A DNA stretch of 64,000 nucleotides from assembly GCF_021026375.1 (NCBI RefSeq), contig NZ_JAJNDB010000001.1, positions 1,054,001 to 1,118,000 of the forward strand. Direction: 5' to 3'. The position numbers and the translations under genes were made by a program. This document shows, piece by piece, positions 44,798 through 53,530 of this stretch (the first letter of the stretch is position 1; every line of letters starts with the position of its first letter). Source of the DNA: Actinomycetospora endophytica (GTDB taxonomy: Bacteria; Actinomycetota; Actinomycetes; Mycobacteriales; Pseudonocardiaceae). The notes beneath the pieces were generated by a model. It was not told where the DNA came from. It worked only from the letters and a program-made list of their open reading frames with translations, and searched no databases.

Positions 44798-47061
44798 CGG
44801 CCGCCGACGCCCGCCGGCTGCAGGTCCGGGTCACCGGGATCGTGCAGGGGGTCGGGTTCCGGCCGTTCGTGCACGCGCTCGCCACCGCCCACGGGCTCGG
44901 CGGATTCGTCGGGAACGACGACACCGGCGTCGTCGCCGAGATCGAGGGGCGCGCCGACGGCGTCGACGCGTTCCTCGACGCCCTGCGACGCCGCCCGCCC
45001 GCGCTCGCGGTCATCGAGTCCGTGACGACGGCGGCGCTCACCCCGCGGGGGGAGCGCGCGTTCGTCATCGGCGAGAGCGCCGTGACCGGGCACCGCGACG
45101 CGCTGGTCTCCAGCGACACCGCCCCCTGCGACGACTGCCTCGCCGAGCTGGCCGACCCCGCCGACCGCCGGTACCGCTACCCGTTCGTCAACTGCACCCA
45201 CTGCGGCCCGCGGTTCACGATCGTCCGCGACGTCCCCTACGACCGCGCGACGACGACGATGGCCGGCTTCGCGATGTGCGCGGCGTGCGCGGCCGAGTAC
45301 CACGACCCGGCCGACCGCCGCTTCCACGCGCAGCCGACCTGCTGTCCGGCATGCGGCCCGACGCTGCGCCTCGGCGGCCTGGGCGGTGACGCCGCGCTGT
45401 GCCGGGCGGCGGTCCTGCTGGGTGACGGTGCGGTGCTCGCGGTGAAGGGCCTCGGCGGCTACCACCTGGCGGCCCGCGCCGACGACGAGGCCGCGGTCGC
45501 GCGGCTGCGGGCGGGTAAGCACCGCGAGGAGAAGGCGTTCGCGGTCATGGCGGCCGGGCTCGAGGCGGCGCGGCGGCTGGTCGTCGTGGATGACGCCGCG
45601 GCGGCCGTCCTGGGGTCGAGGCGCCGCCCGATCACGCTGCTGCGCCGCCGGCCCGGGGCTCCCGTGGCGGCCGCCGTCGCACCCGGGAACCGCGACCTCG
45701 GCGTGATGCTCCCCTACACCCCGCTGCACCACCTGCTCGCCGCCGAGCTCGGCGAACCCTTCGTCCTGACCAGCGGCAACCTCTCCGACGAGCCGATCGC
45801 GACCGACGACGCCGACGCGCTCGCCCGGCTCGGCCCGCTCGTGGACGGCTTCCTCACCCACGACCGCCCGATCCACGTCCGCACCGAGGACTCCGTCGTG
45901 CGCCTGCACCGCGGTGCCGAACTCCCGGTCCGCCGCGCGCGGGGGTACGCGCCGGAACCGGTGCCGCTCGGCTTCCCGGTGGAGCGGCCGGTCCTCGGGC
46001 TCGGCGCCGAGGTGAAGAGCACCGTCTGCCTCGCCCGGGGCCGTCGCGCGTTCCTCTCGCCGCACCTCGGCGACCTCACCAACCCCGAGGCGCTGCGCTC
46101 GTTCCGGCACATGACGGGTCACCTCGCGCGGCTCTTCGCCGTCGAGCCCGCCGTCCTCGCGCACGACCTGCACCCCGAGTACCTCTCGACGAAGGCGGCT
46201 CTGGGGTGGGCGGAGGAGCGTGACGACGTCGAGCTGGTCGGCGTGCAGCACCACCACGCGCACGTCGCGTCGTGCCTGGCCGAGCACGGCCGGACTCCCG
46301 ATGACGGGCCGGTGCTCGGCGTCGCGTTCGACGGCACCGGGCTCGGCACCGACGGCACGATCTGGGGCGGGGAGCTGTTGCTGGCCGATCTCGCGGGGTT
46401 CGAGCGGATCGGGCACCTGGCGCCCGTGCCTCTCCCCGGCGGCGCGGCGGCGGTGCGGGAACCGTGGCGGATGGTCGTCGCGTACCTGCCGGATATCCCG
46501 GATCTGGCCGTGCGGGAGCGGCACGCTCGGCGGTGGGACGCGGTGGCATCGCTGGTGCGGAGTGGGACCGGGTCGCCGGCCACGTCCAGCGTCGGGCGGC
46601 TCTTCGACGCCGTGGCCGCGCTGCTCGGCGTCCGCGACACGGTCACCTACGAGGGCCAGGCGGCGATCGAGCTGGAGCAGCGGGTGGACGTCGCGGAACG
46701 CGGTGCGTACCCGGTGGAGGTGTCGGGCGGAGTGCTGTCCGGCGCCGACCTGGTGCGGGCCGCCGCCGAGGACCTGCACGCGGGGGTCGACATCGGTCGG
46801 ATCGCCGCGCGGTTCCACCGCGGGCTCGCGGACGCGACGGTGCGGGCGGTGGTCGCCGCCGCCGGCGAGCACGGGGTCCGGACGGCCGCGCTCTCCGGCG
46901 GGGTGTTCGTCAACGAGGTGCTCCTCGAGCGGGTCCGCGCCGGGCTCGAGGCGGCCGGGATGGAGGTGCTCGTGCCGAGCCGGGTGCCGTGCAACGACGG
47001 CGGGATCAGCCTGGGCCAGGTGGCGGTGGCCGCCGCTCGTGACGTCGCGGGGTCGTCATGA
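44794..47061 (+). CDS. hypF: Hydrogenase maturation carbamoyltransferase HypF
   Basis: 755 aa. Acylphosphatase domain (GIVQGVGFRPFVHALATAHGL, residues 10-95), two zinc fingers (CDDCLAEL..CTHCGP and CAACAAEY..CCPACGP), YrdC-like domain (AVKGLGGYHLAARA), and Kae1-like domain (HDLHPEYLSTK, VQHHHAHVASCLAEHG, GVAFDGTGLGTDGTIWGGELLLAD). HypF turns carbamoyl phosphate into a thiocarbamate on HypE to make the cyanide ligands of the Ni-Fe site. GTG overlaps the previous stop by four bases. Confidence 0.95.
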   Translation: MTAADARRLQVRVTGIVQGVGFRPFVHALATAHGLGGFVGNDDTGVVAEIEGRADGVDAFLDALRRRPPALAVIESVTTAALTPRGERAFVIGESAVTGHRDALVSSDTAPCDDCLAELADPADRRYRYPFVNCTHCGPRFTIVRDVPYDRATTTMAGFAMCAACAAEYHDPADRRFHAQPTCCPACGPTLRLGGLGGDAALCRAAVLLGDGAVLAVKGLGGYHLAARADDEAAVARLRAGKHREEKAFAVMAAGLEAARRLVVVDDAAAAVLGSRRRPITLLRRRPGAPVAAAVAPGNRDLGVMLPYTPLHHLLAAELGEPFVLTSGNLSDEPIATDDADALARLGPLVDGFLTHDRPIHVRTEDSVVRLHRGAELPVRRARGYAPEPVPLGFPVERPVLGLGAEVKSTVCLARGRRAFLSPHLGDLTNPEALRSFRHMTGHLARLFAVEPAVLAHDLHPEYLSTKAALGWAEERDDVELVGVQHHHAHVASCLAEHGRTPDDGPVLGVAFDGTGLGTDGTIWGGELLLADLAGFERIGHLAPVPLPGGAAAVREPWRMVVAYLPDIPDLAVRERHARRWDAVASLVRSGTGSPATSSVGRLFDAVAALLGVRDTVTYEGQAAIELEQRVDVAERGAYPVEVSGGVLSGADLVRAAAEDLHAGVDIGRIAARFHRGLADATVRAVVAAAGEHGVRTAALSGGVFVNEVLLERVRAGLEAAGMEVLVPSRVPCNDGGISLGQVAVAAARDVAGSS

Positions 47062-47675
47062 GCGCGCCCGGGATCGCCGCCACGGACGTCGTCGCCGCCT
47101 TCGACCGCCGCCGCGCGGCCACGGCGATGCTCGCCGAGGACGCCGACGCGGTCGCGGCCGCCTGCCGGGCGATGGCGGGGCGGTTCCATGCGGGCGGCCG
47201 GCTCCTGACGTTCGGCAACGGTGCGGCCGCGGCCGACGCCGCCCACCTCGCCGTCGAGTTCGTGCACCCGGTGATCGTCGGGAAGCGCGCGCTGCCCGCG
47301 GTGTCCCTGGTGAACGACCCGGCGACGCTGACCGCCGCGCTCGCCGCGGGCGGACCGGGCGAGACGTTCGCCGCGCCGCTGCGGTCGCTGGCCCGGCCGG
47401 GCGACATCGCGCTCGGCCTCTCGCCCGACGGCGGGTGCGCGAACGTGGCGCACGCGCTCGGCGTCGCCCATGCGCGGGGCCTGCTCACGGTCGCGCTGAC
47501 CGGGGGCGACGGCGGCCTGCTGGCCGCGACACCCGACGTGGACCACCTCCTCGTCGTGCACACCTCGGATCGCGCGGTGGTGAAGGAGGTCCACGTGACG
47601 ATCTACCACGTCCTCTGGGAGCTGGTGCACGTGTTCCTGGAGAACCCGGAGTCGCTGCCGGGGAGCGCGGCATGA
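47058..47675 (+). CDS. SIS-domain protein (phosphoheptose-isomerase-like), first copy
   Basis: 205 aa. TFGNGAAAADAAHLAVEFVHP is the sugar-phosphate loop with the His and Glu expected of GmhA-type isomerases, and DIALGLSPDGGCANVAHALG and the last helix follow. ATG overlaps the hypF stop. GmhA-like proteins recur in actinobacterial hydrogenase clusters; their part in hydrogenase assembly is not known, and no heptose genes are near. Confidence 0.85.
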   Translation: MSAPGIAATDVVAAFDRRRAATAMLAEDADAVAAACRAMAGRFHAGGRLLTFGNGAAAADAAHLAVEFVHPVIVGKRALPAVSLVNDPATLTAALAAGGPGETFAAPLRSLARPGDIALGLSPDGGCANVAHALGVAHARGLLTVALTGGDGGLLAATPDVDHLLVVHTSDRAVVKEVHVTIYHVLWELVHVFLENPESLPGSAA

Positions 47676-48331
47676 GCGGGGGACTCGAGTCGCTCTACCC
47701 GTTCCTCTACTCCTCGCCCGGCGATCCGTCGGCCGCCGACCGGGTGCTCACCGAGGTCGCGTCGTCGACGCGGGCGAAGGTCGCCGAGATCGACCGGTTG
47801 CGGCTGCGGGTGGCGGGCGAACAGGCCGAGGAGATCGCTGCCTGCGCGCGGGCGATGACGGCGGCGTTCGCGGCGGGCGGGCGCCTGTTCTCGTTCGGCA
47901 ACGGCGGGAGCAGCACCGACGCGCAGGCGGTCGCGGCGTGGTTCATGACCCCGGACCGGTCCGGCACCGGACTACCCGCCGTCGCCCTGACCGCGGACGT
48001 CGCCGTGCTGACGGCGCTGTCCAACGACGTGTCGTTCGAGGTCGTGTTCGCGCGGCAGCTCGCTGCCTCCGGCCGACCCGGGGACATCGCGTTCGGGCTG
48101 TCGACCAGCGGCGGATCGGCGAACGTGCTGGCCGGCCTGGCGGCGGCCCGGCGGATCGGGATGATCACCGTCGGGCTGGCCGGCGGCGACGGCGGGCGGA
48201 TGGCCGAGCCGGGCACGGTCGACCACCTGTTCGTGATGCCGTCGTCGTCGGTGCACCGCATCCAGGAGGCGCAGACGACCGTGTACCAGGTGCTCGGCGA
48301 GCTGGTCCGGGACGCGCTGCGGGCGTCATGA
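47672..48331 (+). CDS. SIS-domain protein, second copy
   Basis: 219 aa. FSFGNGGSSTDAQAVAAWFMTPDRSGTG is the phosphosugar loop; the catalytic His and Glu positions of GmhA are filled by other residues (A-V-A-A-W), so isomerase activity is doubtful. FGLSTSGGSANVLAGL and EAQTTVYQVLGELVRDAL complete the fold. ATG overlaps the first SIS gene's stop; the two may form a heteromer. Confidence 0.85.
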   Translation: MSGGLESLYPFLYSSPGDPSAADRVLTEVASSTRAKVAEIDRLRLRVAGEQAEEIAACARAMTAAFAAGGRLFSFGNGGSSTDAQAVAAWFMTPDRSGTGLPAVALTADVAVLTALSNDVSFEVVFARQLAASGRPGDIAFGLSTSGGSANVLAGLAAARRIGMITVGLAGGDGGRMAEPGTVDHLFVMPSSSVHRIQEAQTTVYQVLGELVRDALRAS

Positions 48332-48624
48332 GCGACGACGTGTTCGAGTCGGTGGCCGCGGCGGCGATGGGTGTTCCCGGGGTGACGCGCCGGATGATGT
48401 TCGGCCGCGACACCCTCCTCGCCGACGGGCACCCGTTCGTGTTCCGGAACGGGGACCGGGTGGCGGTGAAGCTGCCGGACGCCGCCGAGCTGGTGGCCGC
48501 CGGCGAGGGCACGGTCACGCGGATGGGGAAACGCGTGATGCAGCAATGGATCTCGATTCCGCTGGTCATCTCGTCGCGGTTGACGGAACAGGTGGAGATC
48601 GCACGTCGCTTCGTGAGCGAATGA
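48328..48624 (+). CDS. TfoX N-terminal domain protein
   Basis: 98 aa, whole TfoX_N domain: MMFGRDTLLADGHPFVFRNGDRVAVKLPDAAELVAAGEGTVTRMGKRVMQQWISIP. ATG overlaps the stop of the second SIS gene. Last member of the hyp unit. The function is unclear; similar short proteins are common next to unrelated genes. Confidence 0.85.
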   Translation: MSDDVFESVAAAAMGVPGVTRRMMFGRDTLLADGHPFVFRNGDRVAVKLPDAAELVAAGEGTVTRMGKRVMQQWISIPLVISSRLTEQVEIARRFVSE

Positions 48625-48675
48625 TTTTCTCTTCTACTCAGTGCTTCTCGTCCCGACCATTCGAGTGACGCCGCT

Positions 48676-48692
48676 GATGTCGATCAGACATC
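48676..48692. promoter_or_regulatory. 6-5-6 inverted repeat upstream of ABM gene
   Basis: GATGTC-GATCA-GACATC, 63-79 bases upstream of the monooxygenase-like gene at 48755. Size and place fit a repressor site. Confidence 0.45.
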
Positions 48693-48754
48693 GTGGGACT
48701 CTGGGTAATCGAAATCGCCCGAGGAGGCGCCACACGATCCCGTGAGGAGCAATC

Positions 48755-49024
48755 ATGTACGCAGTTCTCGTCACCGTACGAATCGATCAGAGCCGCTCCC
48801 AGGAGGCCATGGACGACCTCGCCACGATGGTCGTTCCCACTACCAAGGCCACCCCCGGATTCATCCGCGGAACGTGGTTCTCCGGCGAGGGGACCGGCCA
48901 CGCGATGGTCCTCTTCGACACCCGGGAGCACGCCGACCAGATGGCCGCGAGGCATGCGACGCCGCCCGACGGGCCCGTCCAGATCGAAAGCATCCGAACC
49001 TACGAAGTGCGGGCGGAGGCCTGA
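48755..49024 (+). CDS. Antibiotic biosynthesis monooxygenase (ABM)-fold protein
   Basis: 89 aa. YAVLVTVRIDQSRSQEAMDDLATMVVPTTKATPGFIRGTWFS and HAMVLFDTREHADQMA are typical of the dimeric alpha-beta ABM fold. AGGAG lies upstream of the ATG (GAGGAGCAATC). No cofactor site is visible. The next gene, four bases on, is a SnoaL-like protein, and the two are probably one unit. Confidence 0.8.
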   Translation: MYAVLVTVRIDQSRSQEAMDDLATMVVPTTKATPGFIRGTWFSGEGTGHAMVLFDTREHADQMAARHATPPDGPVQIESIRTYEVRAEA

Positions 49025-49028
49025 GATC

Positions 49029-49448
49029 ATGACGATCCGGGACGACATCGAGAAGGGCACCGCCCTCTACAACAAGGGCGACGTCGACGGTTTCTGCTCG
49101 TACTACGGGCCCGAGACCGTGCTGACCACGCCGGACGGCCGCTTCGAAGGGCTCCAGAACATCCGGCCGTACGTGCAGTCCCTGTACGACGCCTTCCCCT
49201 CCGGCGGGGTGTCGGTCGGGCGGTACCGCGAGAACGGCGACCTGTACTTCGGGGAGTTCACCGTGCAGGGCGTCAACACCGGGCCCCTGGCCATGCCCGA
49301 CGGCAGTCAACTGCCCGCGACGCACCGGTCCGTCGAGGTCGCCGCCGTCGAGGTCGCCCGCGCGGAGAACGGCAGGATCGTGGAGCACCGGATGGTCTGG
49401 GACAACATGGCCTTCCTCAGCCAGCTCGGTCTGGTGCCGGAGTCCTGA
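49029..49448 (+). CDS. SnoaL/NTF2-like protein
   Basis: 139 aa. IRDDIEKGTALYNKGDVDGFCSYYGPETVLTTPDGRFEGLQNIRPYVQSLYDAFP and GRIVEHRMVWDNMAFLSQLGLVP are the standard N- and C-terminal parts of polyketide-cyclase-like SnoaL proteins. Starts four bases after the ABM gene. The substrate is unknown. Confidence 0.85.
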   Translation: MTIRDDIEKGTALYNKGDVDGFCSYYGPETVLTTPDGRFEGLQNIRPYVQSLYDAFPSGGVSVGRYRENGDLYFGEFTVQGVNTGPLAMPDGSQLPATHRSVEVAAVEVARAENGRIVEHRMVWDNMAFLSQLGLVPES

Positions 49449-49525
49449 GGATCACTGAGATGGACCAGTCGGCGATCTGTCCGATATGGGCGTGAGTGTC
49501 AGACCCTCGACCTAGTGTTCGAGTC

Positions 49526-51536
49526 ATGACAGCGATCGTGTCCGGCGCGCTCGGGCCGGGCGACCCGCCCGACCTGGCCGCCGACCCGGACTCCCTTCCG
49601 GGCGAGGCGGCGCACGCCGGCATGATCGCGTCCTTCCGGGCCGACAACCATGCCGACTGGCAGCGCCACCGCTGGCTGCTCTCGGCCTGCCGATCGCGGA
49701 CGGGCACGCTGGAGCGGCGGGCCGATCCGCGCGCCGCGCAGGCCGCCGCGGCGGCGTTCGGGTGGTCGAGCGCGATGGCCGCGGCGCGGTACGACCTCGC
49801 CCACCAGATCCTCGAACGCCTGCCGATGATCGGCGAGGCCATGTGCGAGGGATGGCTCGAGGAGAGCAAGGCCTCGGTCCTCGTCTCCACGGTGCGGGAC
49901 CTCGACGATGCCCAGGCCCGGCTGGTCGTGGCCCGGGTGCTGGGACGAGCGGCCGAGCTGCCCCACCGCGCCCTCGCGACGCTCACCGAGAAGACCGCCG
50001 CCGATGTCGACCCCGCCTGGGACGAGGCCCGCCGGGCCGCCGCCGAAGCCCGCGCTCGGGTCCTCGCCCGCATCGGCCCGTCCGGCGCCGCCGAGCTCTC
50101 CGGGCTCGATCTCCCGGTCGATCCGGCTCTCGAGGCGCACGGCCACGTGGTCGCGGTGGCCGACGCCGTGCGGGTCGCAGCCGCGGCGCGGGGTCGGGAC
50201 CTGGCGCAGGGCCTGGTGCAGTCGCACGTGTTCGTGCGGCTGCTGCAGCACGATCTGCTCGGCGCCGACGACGCCACTGTCGTCGAGACCCTGACCGACG
50301 AGCTCGCGCCCTGGCCGCCCGACGATCAACCTGATGACGGCCCGAGCGGTCCGGGCCCCGATGACGGGCCGGATGACGATGACGGGCCGGATGACGGGCT
50401 CCATGACGACGGACCGAGCCCAGCCGGTTCGGACGACCACAGCCCGGACAGCGGCCACGGCCCGGCCCCCGACGACGAACCGAATGACGACGCCGGCCCT
50501 GCCGGGGTCGCCCCGAGCTGCGGCGGGGCCGGGAGCTACGTCGGCCCCGACGGACTCGGCGACGAGGTGCCGGACGACGAGGCCGCCCCGGACGGCGGCG
50601 AGAACTCAGGCACTGAGCCGTTGGCCTTCCGAGCGGGAGTCGCGGTTCGTCTGGGGCTCACCACGTTGCTCGGCCGCGACCGGCGTTCGGGTGAGATCCC
50701 CGGCTGGGGCGCGGTCGGCACCCGCACCGCCCGCCAGATCGCCCGGCATCGCCAGGACGCGATGTGGCGGGTGATCCTCTACGACCCCGACGGCACCTTC
50801 GACCAGGTCCTCGCCATCCGAAGACCTGATCACCAGGCCAACGGCGGGCTGCATCGGCGACAGGTCGTGGAGCTGATCGCCACCGCGGCGACGATCGACG
50901 CGCTCGATCCCGCCGACCACGTCGGGCTCGAGGCCGACCTCGTGCGCCGGGCCCGTACCGCCCTCGCCGCGGCCCGCGCCCGGCCGCCCGAGGACCACCC
51001 GGCCCACACCCTCGCCGACGCGCGCCGCCGACACCCGGGAGCTGCCCTGGACCGTCACGTCCGCGCCCGGGACCGCTGCTGCCGGTTCCCCGGCTGCTCC
51101 CGCCCCGCGATCGGCGCCGACCTCGACCACACCCTCGACTGGCTGTACGGAGGAATCACCGTCGGGCCGAACCTCGGCGCGCCGTGCCGCTTCCACCACC
51201 GGCTCAAGCACGACCCCGGCCTGGGCTGGAGCGTGACCCAACCGGCCCCGGGCCGGTTCGAGTGGATCAGCCCGCAGGGCGCGCGACATACCGTCGAGCC
51301 CCGACCGAGGAGCCGCTCGTGGATCCGCACCCGCGGGACGGCGGTGGGTTCAGCCTGCCCGCCGCAGCCCTCGTCCCGTTCCAGCGCGCCACCGAGCCCC
51401 GGCCCTGGTCCCGCGACGCAACCGCGCCGGCTTCCTCACCGACGCGGCCCGGAGGACCGCCGACGACATCGCCCGCCGGATCCGGGAGCAGGCGAGCGAG
51501 CCACCGAGCCGCTACGACGCCGACCCGGACTTCTAG
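49526..51536 (+). pseudogene. DUF222/HNH endonuclease, C-terminal tail frameshifted twice
   Basis: DUF222 region from ATG 49526 (RADNHADWQRHRWLLSACRSRTG, WSSAMAAARYDLAHQILERLPMIG), then an acidic Asp/Gly/Pro spacer (about 270-370), and an intact HNH domain CRFPGCSRPAIGADLDHTLDWLYGG..CRFHHRLKHDPGLGW. After HTVEPRP the expected tail continues in a second frame (EEPLVDPHPRDGGGFSLP, from 51301) and then a third (NRAGFLTDAARRTADDIARR, from 51420), ending at TAG 51534. Each shift fits one lost base. The first frame itself stays open to 53602 without meaning. The HNH core could still be active. Members of this family are multicopy and of unknown role. Confidence 0.8.
50360..50411 (+). repeat. Imperfect GATGACGGGCCG tandem repeat in the HNH gene
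   Basis: Four to five tandem units of GATGACGGGCCG with small changes encode the DDGP-type acidic spacer between the DUF222 and HNH parts. Such repeats change length easily. Confidence 0.7.
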
Positions 51537-51551
51537 CCCATGCTCGGTCCC

Positions 51552-52394
51552 ATGACGACCACCATCGCGATCACCGGCGCCACCGACGGGCTCGGCCGCG
51601 CCCTGGCGCTGCGACTCGCCGCCGACCACGACGTCCGGCTCGTCCTGCACGGACGGGATGCGGACAAGCTCGAGCAGGTCGCCGCCGAGGTGACGAGCAC
51701 CGCCGGCGCCACGCCACCGGTCACCGTCACCGCCGACCTGGCCGACCTCGCCCAGGTCGCCGGACTGGCCGACACGATCACCGAGCGGGTCGACACCCTC
51801 GACGTCCTGGTCAACAACGCCGGCATCGGCTCCGGCGAGCCCGACGGCCGCGAGCGCCGCACCAGCCGCGACGGCATCGAGCTGCGGTTCGCGGTGAACT
51901 ACCTGGCCACCTTCGTGCTCACCGAGAACCTGCTCGGCCTGCTGCGCCGCTCGACGACCCCGGAGCGGGCGGCGCGCGTCGTCCACGTCGCCTCGCTCGG
52001 CCAGCACCCGCTCGACCTCGACGACCTCCAACTCGAGCACCACTACTCCGGCACCCGCGCCTACGCCCAGAGCAAGCTCGCGCAGATCATGCACTGCTTC
52101 GACCTCGGGGAACGGTTCGGCGCCGACGAGCTCACGGCCACCGCGCTGCACCCGGGCACGTACATGCCGACCAAGATTGTCGTCAACGAGATCGGGCGCA
52201 CCGTCGACTCCCTCGAGTCCGGGGTCGAGGCCACCCGCCGCCTCGCGGTCGACCCGGCGCTGGAGGGCACCACCGGCCAGTTCTTCGACCGGCTCCGGCC
52301 CGCCCCGGTAGACGATCAGGCCTACGACGCCGAGGTCCGCCGAACCCTCCGCGCTCGCAGCCTGGAGCTGGCGGGGCCCGCGCTGCACGCCTAA
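51552..52394 (+). CDS. Short-chain dehydrogenase/reductase
   Basis: 280 aa. T-G-x3-G-x-G loop in ITGATDGLGRALA, LVNNAG, catalytic Tyr and Lys in YAQSKLAQI, and LHPGTYMPTKIVV after it. The sequence resembles retinol-dehydrogenase-type SDRs. An ATG four codons earlier (51540) is possible. Its stop TAA interlocks with the convergent hypE stop (CTAA). The substrate is unknown. Confidence 0.88.
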   Translation: MTTTIAITGATDGLGRALALRLAADHDVRLVLHGRDADKLEQVAAEVTSTAGATPPVTVTADLADLAQVAGLADTITERVDTLDVLVNNAGIGSGEPDGRERRTSRDGIELRFAVNYLATFVLTENLLGLLRRSTTPERAARVVHVASLGQHPLDLDDLQLEHHYSGTRAYAQSKLAQIMHCFDLGERFGADELTATALHPGTYMPTKIVVNEIGRTVDSLESGVEATRRLAVDPALEGTTGQFFDRLRPAPVDDQAYDAEVRRTLRARSLELAGPALHA

Positions 52395-53530
52395 CAGATC
52401 CGGGGCAGCGGATCCCCCACGAGCAGGTCGACGATGCGCGTCCCCCCGAAGGCCGTCCGGAGCAGGACGAGCCCGGGTGGATCATCGGCCACCCGCCCGA
52501 TGACGGCGGCCCCGGCGCCCGACGGAACCCTTGTCATTGCCGCCAGCACCGCATCGGCCCGGTCCGGCGCGACGACCGCCACCAGCCGCCCCTCGCACGC
52601 CACGTACAGCGGGTCGATGCCCAGCAGTTCGGCCGCGCCCATCACCTCCGCGCGCACCGGAACCGCCGCCTCGTCCACGACGACGGCGGCCCCCGACGCG
52701 CCGGCGATCTCGTTGAGGATCGTCGCCACCCCGCCGCGCGTGGCATCGCGCATCACCCGGACCCCGTCACCGCCGACATCGAGGATCTCCGCGCACAGCG
52801 AGTGGAGCGGCGCGGTGTCGGAGACGAGGTCGGACTCCACGTCGAGGTCGCCGCGGGCGAGCATCACGGTCACGCCGTGGTCGCCGATCGGGCCGGAGAC
52901 GATCACGACGTCGCCGGGCCGGGCGGCACCCGCGTCGAGGACGACGGTCCGGTCGAGCAGGCCGACACCCGCCGTCGTGATGAAGCAGCCGTCGGCCTTG
53001 CCGCGCTGGACGACCTTGGTGTCGCCCGTGACGATCTGCACCCCCGCCGCCGCGGCGGCCGCGGCCATCGTGTCGACGATGCGGCGCAGGTCAGCGACCG
53101 GGAAGCCCTCCTCCAGCACGAACCCGGCCGAGAGGTGCTGCGGGCGGGCACCGGAGACGGCGAGATCGTTGACCGTGCCGTTGACGGCCAGATCGCCGAT
53201 GTTGCCGCCGGGGAAGAACAGCGGCGACACGACGTAGGAGTCGGTGGTGAACGCGAGCCGGGCGTCCCCGACCCCGACGACGGCCGCGTCGCCGAGCCGC
53301 TCCAGCTCCGGGTTGCGGAACGCGTCGACGAAGACCGCGTCGATCAGCGTGCCGCTCGCCTTGCCGCCCGCACCGTGCGCCAGGGTGATCCGCTCCTCGC
53401 GGACCCGCGGACGACGTCGTCGGGCCCGCTCGATGCGCTCGAGGACCTGCTCCTCGGTGCGCAGGTGCTCGGCGCCGGCATGGGCGGCGACGGCGTCCTC
53501 GGCCCAGGAGGCCCGCCCGACATCCGTCAT
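52391..53530 (-). CDS. hypE: Hydrogenase maturation protein HypE
   Basis: 379 aa, PurM-like. ITLAHGAGGKASGTLIDAVF, PLFFPGGNIGDLAVNGTVNDLAVSGA, VTGDTKVV, and MRDATRGGVATILNEIA mark the ATP-binding fold; the C-terminus is P-R-I-C, whose Cys carries the thiocyanate. It dehydrates the thiocarbamate from HypF to make cyanide. It has a 40-residue extension at the N-terminus (LRTEEQVLERIERARRRRP). ATG overlaps the hypD stop. Confidence 0.95.
   Translation of the reverse strand: MTDVGRASWAEDAVAAHAGAEHLRTEEQVLERIERARRRRPRVREERITLAHGAGGKASGTLIDAVFVDAFRNPELERLGDAAVVGVGDARLAFTTDSYVVSPLFFPGGNIGDLAVNGTVNDLAVSGARPQHLSAGFVLEEGFPVADLRRIVDTMAAAAAAAGVQIVTGDTKVVQRGKADGCFITTAGVGLLDRTVVLDAGAARPGDVVIVSGPIGDHGVTVMLARGDLDVESDLVSDTAPLHSLCAEILDVGGDGVRVMRDATRGGVATILNEIAGASGAAVVVDEAAVPVRAEVMGAAELLGIDPLYVACEGRLVAVVAPDRADAVLAAMTRVPSGAGAAVIGRVADDPPGLVLLRTAFGGTRIVDLLVGDPLPRIC

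Noticed and set aside
50360..50411. Possible CRISPR-like or minisatellite array
   Set aside because: Short coding repeat for an acidic spacer with no spacers between units.
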